From Nocardia panacis (lineage in GTDB: Bacteria; Actinomycetota; Actinomycetes; Mycobacteriales; Mycobacteriaceae), in the NCBI RefSeq assembly GCF_003598715.1, contig NZ_QZFU01000019.1:186001-250000 (forward strand): DNA of 64,000 nt, read 5' to 3'. Position 1 is the first letter of the stretch, and the number at the start of each line of letters is the position of its first letter. The translations under genes and the position numbers were made by a program. Below are positions 58,953 to 64,000 of the stretch, in pieces. The notes under the pieces are model-generated. The model did no database searches. It saw only the letters and a program-made list of their open reading frames with translations, and was not told the origin of the DNA.

Positions 58953-59470
58953 TCCGGATCCAGCAGCCCCTCGGGCGGGTCGACGGTGAGTAGGCCCTCG
59001 GCGATCGAGACCGTCGGCACGATGGCGGTGACGAAGGGGATGAGGATTTCGCGACCGTCGTCGGCGGCGCGCACGGACAGCAGCTCACCGGCGGGCGAAT
59101 GCAACACCTCGCGCACGGTGCCCACTTTGGTGCCGTCCAGGAGCTGCACGCGCAGGCCCTCGAGTTCGTGATCGTAGAACTCGTCGTCCCCCGAGGGGGG
59201 CAGGTCGGCGCTGTCCACCAGGAACAGCGTGCCGCGCAGCGCGTCGGCGGCGACACGGTCGGCGACGCCGGTGAGGAAGACCAACAGTCGGCCCGAATGT
59301 TCGCGGACCGACTCGATGGTGAATTCGCGCGCCTGACCCGAGGACGCGATTTTGCCACGCAGACGAGCCCCCGGCGCGAAACGCGCCGCGGGCTCGTCGG
59401 TGCGGACCTCGACGACCAGTTCGCCGCGCACACCGTGCGATTTGACGACCCGGCCTATGACCAGTTCCAT
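58949..59470 (-). CDS. rimM: Ribosome maturation factor RimM
   Basis: 173 residues. N-terminal beta-barrel ([20 protein letters not shown]) and PRC-barrel C-domain ([20 protein letters not shown], then [17 protein letters not shown]). It helps 30S head assembly and binds S19. One base separates it from khpA, and it overlaps trmD by four bases. Confidence 0.95.
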   Translation of the reverse strand: MELVIGRVVKSHGVRGELVVEVRTDEPAARFAPGARLRGKIASSGQAREFTIESVREHSGRLLVFLTGVADRVAADALRGTLFLVDSADLPPSGDDEFYDHELEGLRVQLLDGTKVGTVREVLHSPAGELLSVRAADDGREILIPFVTAIVPTVSIAEGLLTVDPPEGLLDPE

Positions 59471-59713
59471 CTACTGATCGGTATCGACGACGTCGACGCG
59501 GATACCCCGGCCGCCGATCCCGGCCACCAGGGTGCGCAGCGCGGTCGCGGTGCGCCCGCCGCGCCCGATGACCTTGCCCAGGTCATCGGGGTGGACGTGG
59601 ACCTCGACGGTGCGGCCGCGGCGGCCGGTGATCAGCTCGACGCGGACGTCATCGGGATTGGCGACGATGCCGCGAACCAGGTGTTCGACGGCATCGGCGA
59701 CGACGGCGCTCAT
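59471..59713 (-). CDS. khpA: KH-domain RNA-binding protein KhpA
   Basis: 80 residues with a single KH domain: VEHLVRGIVANPDDVRVELI, then HPDDLGKVIGRGGRTATALR containing the GRGG RNA-binding loop. It overlaps the rpsP stop by one base and precedes rimM, the fixed order of this operon. Confidence 0.95.
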   Translation of the reverse strand: MSAVVADAVEHLVRGIVANPDDVRVELITGRRGRTVEVHVHPDDLGKVIGRGGRTATALRTLVAGIGGRGIRVDVVDTDQ

Positions 59714-60138
59714 TACTCGGCGGCCTCGGCCTCGGCAGCCTCATCCTTCTTGGCGGCCTTCTTCTTCGGGGTGACGGCCTCGGCGACCGGCTCGTTGTCG
59801 GCGGCGGCCAGCGCGGCGTTGAACAGGTCCAGCTTGGACGGCTTGGCGGCCTTGACCTTCAGGGTGCCCTCCGTGCCCGGCAGGCCCTTGAACTTCTGCC
59901 AGTCGCCGGTGATCTCCAGCAGGCGCTGCACGGGCTCGGTCGGCTGCGCGCCGACACCGAGCCAGTACTGGGCGCGCTCGGAGTCGATCTCGATGAGGGA
60001 GGGCTCTTCCTTCGGGTGGTACTTGCCGATGGACTCGATGGCCCGGCCGTCGCGGCGGGTGCGGGCATCGGCGATGACGATGCGGTACTGGGGGTTGCGG
60101 ATCTTGCCCATGCGGGTGAGCTTGATGCGAACAGCCAT
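59713..60138 (-). CDS. rpsP: 30S ribosomal protein S16
   Basis: 141 residues. The conserved part is [20 protein letters not shown], then [20 protein letters not shown]. The last 55 residues are an Ala/Glu/Lys-rich extension typical of actinobacteria. It leads the rpsP-khpA-rimM-trmD operon. The 196-bp upstream gap holds a short inverted repeat (60180-60186 with 60195-60201). Confidence 0.96.
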   Translation of the reverse strand: MAVRIKLTRMGKIRNPQYRIVIADARTRRDGRAIESIGKYHPKEEPSLIEIDSERAQYWLGVGAQPTEPVQRLLEITGDWQKFKGLPGTEGTLKVKAAKPSKLDLFNAALAAADNEPVAEAVTPKKKAAKKDEAAEAEAAE

Positions 60139-60334
60139 GCTGATCTGCCTTTCGAAGGTTGGTCACTGCGCGATTCAGCGACCCGCACGGTCTAGCGGGT
60201 CCGGTTTCGCGCTTGGAGTGCGTGACCGCCGCGCGGTGCGTGACCGGAGACGGGCTGACACTGTCCCTGAGGACGGTGCTCCATTGTGCCAGACGCCGAA
60301 CGCGCCCTGGTAATCGCCCGCATGGGCGGTGCGG

Positions 60335-61317
60335 TCAGCGGATGAGCGCCGAGACGGTGCGCCCTGCCAGGTCGACCGCGCCGGGCTCGTGGCCGTTGGT
60401 GACCATATTGACGATCAGCCCCTGGATGCCGTGGTCGAGCACCCGCGTTTGAAGTTGTTCGGCGACCTCGTCGGGCGTGCCGACGAATTGGCGGTCGGCC
60501 GGGGATCGGCGCAATTCCTCGGGCGACATGGTGGTCATATCGAAACCCCCCGCGCGCATGCGTTCGATCTGCTGTTTGCGCACGCGGTCACCGTCCTCGT
60601 CGATCATGAGGAAGCACAGGAAGCTGGTTTCCAATGTCTTCGGGTCGCGGCCTGCCTCTGCGCAACGCTCGTGCAGCGCCTCCACCTTGCGCGGTAGCTC
60701 CGAGGCGTTGCAGATGATGTTGAGGTGGGCGGCGAATCGAGCGGCCAGGCCGAAGGTCTTCTTCTCACCGCCGCCGCCGAGCAGGATCGGCAGATCGTCG
60801 CGGATGCGGGGCTCGTTCATCGCGTCTTCGGTGTGGTACCACTTGCCGTCGAAGGTGGAGGCTCGCCGCGGAGCATCGGCTCGATGATCCGCAGCGCCTC
60901 GTCCAGGCGCTGGAAACGCTCGGTGAAGGTGCCGAATTCGAAGCCGTACGCCTTGTGCTCGAGTTCGAACCAGCCCGCGCCGATACCGAGTACGGCGCGC
61001 CCGCCGCTGACGATGTCGAGGGTGGTGACCGTCTTGGCCAGTAGCGCCGGGTTGCGGTAGGTGTTGCCGGTGACCAAGGCGGACAACTGAATTCGCTCGG
61101 TCGATGCGGCGATGCCGGACAGCGCGGTGTACGCCTCCAGCATGGGTTCCTCGGGTGCGCCGAGGCCGGGCAGTTGATAGAAGTGGTCCATCACGAAGGC
61201 CGTATCGAAGCCTGCGGCCTCGGCCTCCCTTGCCTGCGCGACGACGGTCGGGAAGATGTCGCGCGCGGACCGTCCATAGCTGAAGTTGGGCATTTGGTAT
61301 CCGAGGCGAATGCTCAT
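60335..61317 (-). pseudogene. LLM-class F420-dependent oxidoreductase, frameshifted
   Basis: The N-terminal part (MSIRLGYQMPNFSYGRSARD, then DFVMDHFYQLPG-like and VLGIGAGWFELEHKAYGF) is in one frame to about 60862, and the C-terminal part (STFDGKWYHTEDAMNEPRIR, then ILLGGGGEKKTFGLAARFAA) in another. One base change near the GAGCCTCCACC run would join MLRGE to the FDGKWYH block, so either a mutation or an assembly error is present. Intact, it would be about 325 residues, in a luciferase-like TIM barrel using coenzyme F420, common in Nocardia. Confidence 0.8.
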
Positions 61318-61391
61318 GGAAAGACCCTATGTCCAGGGGCACACCCGGGGACCAGTGAATCGACAATGCTTTCGCTCGGGGCGAGATCCTT

Positions 61392-62465
61392 TCAGCGCGA
61401 TCGCACGACCTCGCCGCCGAGCACGACGTACTCCGGATCGGTGAGCACCTCCAGGTTGACGCGCGGATCCGCCCGATACACGACGAAATCCGCGGGTGCA
61501 CCCGCCTCGATACCGGGTCGACCGAGCCAGGCGCGTGCCGCCCAGGAGGCCGCGCCGAGCGCGTCGTGCGCGGACAGACCGGCCCCGCGCAGGGCCGCGA
61601 TCTCGTCGGCGATGCGCCCGTGCCGAATGCCGCCGCCCGCGTCGGTGCCCGCGTAGATCGGCACACCCGCCTCGTAGGCCATGCGGACGGTCGCGCGCGA
61701 GCGCCGGTGCAGATCCCGCATATGCGCCGCGTAGACCGGGAATCGGCGCGCGCTGTCGGCGATCTCGGGGAAGGTGTCGATATTGATCAGGGTCGGGACC
61801 AGGGCGGTGCCGCGTTCGACCATCGATTCGACGGTCGCCTCGGTGAGTCCGGTGCCGTGTTCGAGGCAGTCGATGCCCGCGTCGATCAGACCGGGCAGCG
61901 CGTGCTCGCCGAAGACGTGCGCGGTGACCCTGGCTCCCTCGGCGTGCGCGGCCTCGATCGCCTCTTTGAGGATCGCGTCGCTCCAGAGCGGTCGCAGGTC
62001 GCCGACCTCGCGGTCGATCCAGTCGCCGACCAGTTTGACCCAGCCATCGCCGCGGCGCGCCTGCTCGGCGACCATCGCGGGCAGGTCGCGCTCGTCGTCG
62101 AGTTCGATCGGCAGGTCGCGGATGTAGCGCTTGGGGCGGGCGATGTGTCTGCCCGCCCTGATGATGCGCGGCAGGTCGGGTCGGGCGTCGAGGAAACGGG
62201 TGTCGACGGGGGAACCGGCGTCGCGCACCAGCAGCACACCGGCGTCGCGCTCGACCTCCGCCTGGACGACGGCGCCGGTGTCGTCCTCGTGTCCCCCGCC
62301 GTAGAGGATGCCGATATGGCAGTGCGCGTCGACCAGTCCGGGCACGACCCAGCCTGTGTCGCAGAGTGTTTCGGCGTCGGGAACCGGATCGAAGGACACC
62401 ACCCCCTCGCGCACCCACAGTTCGCGCACCTCGTCGTCGGGCAACACCACACCGCGCAGCCGCAC
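61392..62465 (-). CDS. Amidohydrolase family protein
   Basis: 357 residues from a GTG with GAGGTAG upstream. The metal-site motif is VDAHCHIGILYGGG, then KLVGDWIDREV (probable bridging Lys), HVFGEHALPGLI, DCLEHGTG and a late Asp (IYAGTDAGGG). This fits the imidazolonepropionase/prolidase-like amidohydrolases and the position of Rv2915c near the rpsP operon in Mycobacterium tuberculosis. The substrate is unknown. Confidence 0.9.
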   Translation of the reverse strand: MRLRGVVLPDDEVRELWVREGVVSFDPVPDAETLCDTGWVVPGLVDAHCHIGILYGGGHEDDTGAVVQAEVERDAGVLLVRDAGSPVDTRFLDARPDLPRIIRAGRHIARPKRYIRDLPIELDDERDLPAMVAEQARRGDGWVKLVGDWIDREVGDLRPLWSDAILKEAIEAAHAEGARVTAHVFGEHALPGLIDAGIDCLEHGTGLTEATVESMVERGTALVPTLINIDTFPEIADSARRFPVYAAHMRDLHRRSRATVRMAYEAGVPIYAGTDAGGGIRHGRIADEIAALRGAGLSAHDALGAASWAARAWLGRPGIEAGAPADFVVYRADPRVNLEVLTDPEYVVLGGEVVRSR

Positions 62466-62622
62466 AGCTACCTCACTCGAAATCGCGTCGGAAATCTCAG
62501 TTCTTGGGGAACTTCAGTTTCGACAGGTCGAAACCGGCTGACTGTTACCATACCTGCCTCCAAGCAACTACCCCCATCATCTGATCAGATCCCCCCGACC
62601 GCAGCGATATCGACCCCCAACG

Positions 62623-62646
62623 AAAAGCCCCGGCACGAGCCGGGGC
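62623..62646 (-). terminator. Terminator of the XRE/DUF6879 operon
   Basis: Minus strand: GCCCCGGC and its complement form a perfect 8-bp stem with a 4-base loop, followed by TTTT. It lies 47 bases past the XRE gene stop. Confidence 0.85.
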
Positions 62647-62692
62647 CTACAAGCACTCTCGGGCGGTTCCGTCCGTGGCCGGGCTGGACTGC

Positions 62693-63535
62693 TTACTCCG
62701 CTTGGATTCGGATCGTGAGCGCGCGGCGGATCAATGTCCGGGCAACATCCCCGGTGACGGACTGTCCAGCGAGGGCATCGAACGTCTGGCCGTACACCGT
62801 GATCTCTCTCGGCTGCGTAATGGTCAGCTCCGCCGCCGGCGTTTCCACCATCACCTTTTTGTCATCGAACATGACAAAGTTAGTAATCTGCATCGGTAGT
62901 TCAGCGATCGACGGAACAACACCGAAACTTACGCGCGGTAGTCCGATAGCAGCAAGTAGTCGATCCAACTGTCCGAGCATGACACCATCACCGCCAACGG
63001 TGGTGTATAACGCCTGCTCTGCAACGAGAATATGAAACCGACGATCCCCCCGGTACAAGAGTTGTTGTCGTTCCAAACGCTTGGCTACACCGGCTTCCAA
63101 GTCGTCGGGTATTCGATGGCGCTCAATTGAGCGTTTCAGAATTGCTTGAGCATACTCCGCTGTCTGCAAGATTCCAGGTATCAGCGTTGGCTGATAAATA
63201 CGCATGAGTTTTGTTTTCTCAGCGAGTTGTACCGACATGTGCTGTCGGCGCTTGGTCCCCGCATTAAGGACACGCCTCCATTCGAGGTATGCGGATGCTA
63301 TGTTTCTCGCTGTAGCGATCAAGTCTGATACTTGATCCTTCGTGCCTGTGAGTTCACACCACAGCCGTATATCCGGCTCGGTTGGTTTAGTCTTGCCGTA
63401 TTCGATTTTCGGGACTCGGGTTTGATGCCAGCCAGCCCTTCGGGCTAGCTCGCTCCCGCTGAGTCCAGCACTGAGGCGCAACTCCCTGAGCCGCGCCCCA
63501 AGCGCCTCTTGCTGTTGTTGAACCGAATTTGTCAC
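62693..63535 (-). CDS. XRE-family regulator with DUF5753
   Basis: 280 residues from the GTG at 63535. HTH: ALGARLRELRLSAGLSGSEL, then ARRAGWHQTRVPKIEYGKTK. The DUF5753 region (about 85-270) has EKTKLMRIYQPTLIPGILQT and AEYAQAILKRS. In streptomycetes and nocardiae such proteins pair with DUF397 or DUF6879 partners and act in development or as toxin-antitoxin-like units. The last gene of its operon, overlapping the DUF6879 gene by four bases. Confidence 0.9.
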   Translation of the reverse strand: MTNSVQQQQEALGARLRELRLSAGLSGSELARRAGWHQTRVPKIEYGKTKPTEPDIRLWCELTGTKDQVSDLIATARNIASAYLEWRRVLNAGTKRRQHMSVQLAEKTKLMRIYQPTLIPGILQTAEYAQAILKRSIERHRIPDDLEAGVAKRLERQQLLYRGDRRFHILVAEQALYTTVGGDGVMLGQLDRLLAAIGLPRVSFGVVPSIAELPMQITNFVMFDDKKVMVETPAAELTITQPREITVYGQTFDALAGQSVTGDVARTLIRRALTIRIQAE

Positions 63536-64000
63536 TGTGCGGTGTTCACCGACGGGGCAATATATTCTCGGTATGGAATAGAATCGCGCCATAATCGAGC
63601 TTGCACCGCAAGGCACGATTCGGTGACTCGAGGATCTGCTGTAACCGCCGCACCGGCAGGCGTACCGGACTGGTCAACCAGATTGAATGCGACTTTCTGG
63701 CTGTCGAATATCCAGAAATCGTCCATCGGCACCTCCGATGAATCGATCAGATGCCTAGGCAGATACCGAATGTCTTCCCCGGCATCAATATTGCTTCCAG
63801 TTATGGAAAACAACCACCGATGATAGTCGCTATGTGGGACAGTGACAACCCTTACCCTGCTCACAGCTACACCGCGCGCTGCGGTTTCTTCCACTAGCCC
63901 TGTCCACGCCCGTTTGCCGTATTCCTGCTGCGGCTCTCCAGCAAGGAATCTCCGAAACGGCTCCGATTCAGCCGGGACAGTGTAAGCGTCTTTGACCTCG
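63532..64000 (-). CDS. DUF6879 family protein (N-terminus beyond window)
   Basis: The frame is open to the window edge. It reads EVKDAYTVPAESEPFRRFLA, then GEPQQEYGKRAWTGLVEETA, RVRVVTVPHSDYHRWLFSIT, NIDAGEDIRYLPRHLIDSSE and DDFWIFDSQKVAFNLVDQSG, a DUF6879 sequence. About 25 N-terminal residues are missing. It overlaps the XRE gene by four bases. Such pairs are common in actinobacteria. Confidence 0.85.
   Translation of the reverse strand, partial: EVKDAYTVPAESEPFRRFLAGEPQQEYGKRAWTGLVEETAARGVAVSRVRVVTVPHSDYHRWLFSITGSNIDAGEDIRYLPRHLIDSSEVPMDDFWIFDSQKVAFNLVDQSGTPAGAAVTADPRVTESCLAVQARLWRDSIPYREYIAPSVNTAQ

Noticed and set aside
60180..60201. Short inverted repeat upstream of rpsP as a riboswitch or leader
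   Set aside because: 7-bp arms with an 8-base loop; too weak to call as a structured leader.

Overview
The window is high-GC actinobacterial DNA, most likely from Nocardia or a close relative in the Mycobacteriales. Evidence: a furA-katG pair with a leaderless GTG start for furA, an IdeR/DtxR-type iron box before a FecCD siderophore importer, and a core gene order (rpsB-tsf-pyrH-frr-cdsA-rlmN and, further on, xerC, dprA-comM-yraN-DUF2469-rnhB-lepB-rplS, trmD-rimM-khpA-rpsP) that matches the mycobacterial chromosome.

Layout. 1-9100: catalase-peroxidase katG (cut by the window edge) with its repressor furA, a PhzF-like protein, a TetR/acyltransferase divergon with twin palindromic operators, and a four-gene iron-siderophore ABC importer under an IdeR box. 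9145-12500: a VapBC pair, then a decayed DUF234-type ATPase gene interrupted by a MarR-controlled FAD monooxygenase cassette. 12537-28645: the unusual part. The intact 23S rRNA/tRNA methyltransferase gene rlmN (27536-28645) is preceded, on its 3' side, by six clear partial rlmN copies plus one 21-base trace, all in the same orientation and spread over 16 kb. The spaces between them hold cargo: a vapBC module and a decayed second copy of it, an unknown 306-residue protein, a JetD/TIGR02679 (Wadjet-like) remnant, an IS3 remnant, a nucleotidyltransferase toxin-antitoxin-like pair, a pRiA4b ORF-3 protein, the tail of a tyrosine integrase, a four-gene DUF4365/dual-ATPase operon, and a large Cap4/DUF4297-like nuclease. 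I read this as a defence island built by repeated insertion into rlmN, with old 3' halves of the gene left behind.

27536-33349 is the ribosome and translation core on the minus strand (rpsB, tsf, pyrH, frr, cdsA, rlmN). 33758-43443 is accessory: a secreted protein, an M23 peptidase overlapping a DUF1990 gene, another VapBC pair, an alkylsulfatase, two DUF202 membrane proteins, xerC, and two decayed genes (an MFS transporter and a TIM-barrel-like protein) beside a TetR gene. 43456-48970 is a minus-strand core run from dprA to rplS. 49130-57803 holds an ArsR divergon, a membrane protein, tex, and two acyl-CoA ligases divergent from a GAF-LuxR regulator with a palindromic site between. 58257-60138 is trmD-rimM-khpA-rpsP. 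The end holds a frameshifted F420-type oxidoreductase, an amidohydrolase, and an XRE/DUF6879 pair cut by the window edge.

No tRNA, rRNA or CRISPR array was seen. All functions come from reading motifs and gene context; no database search was run.
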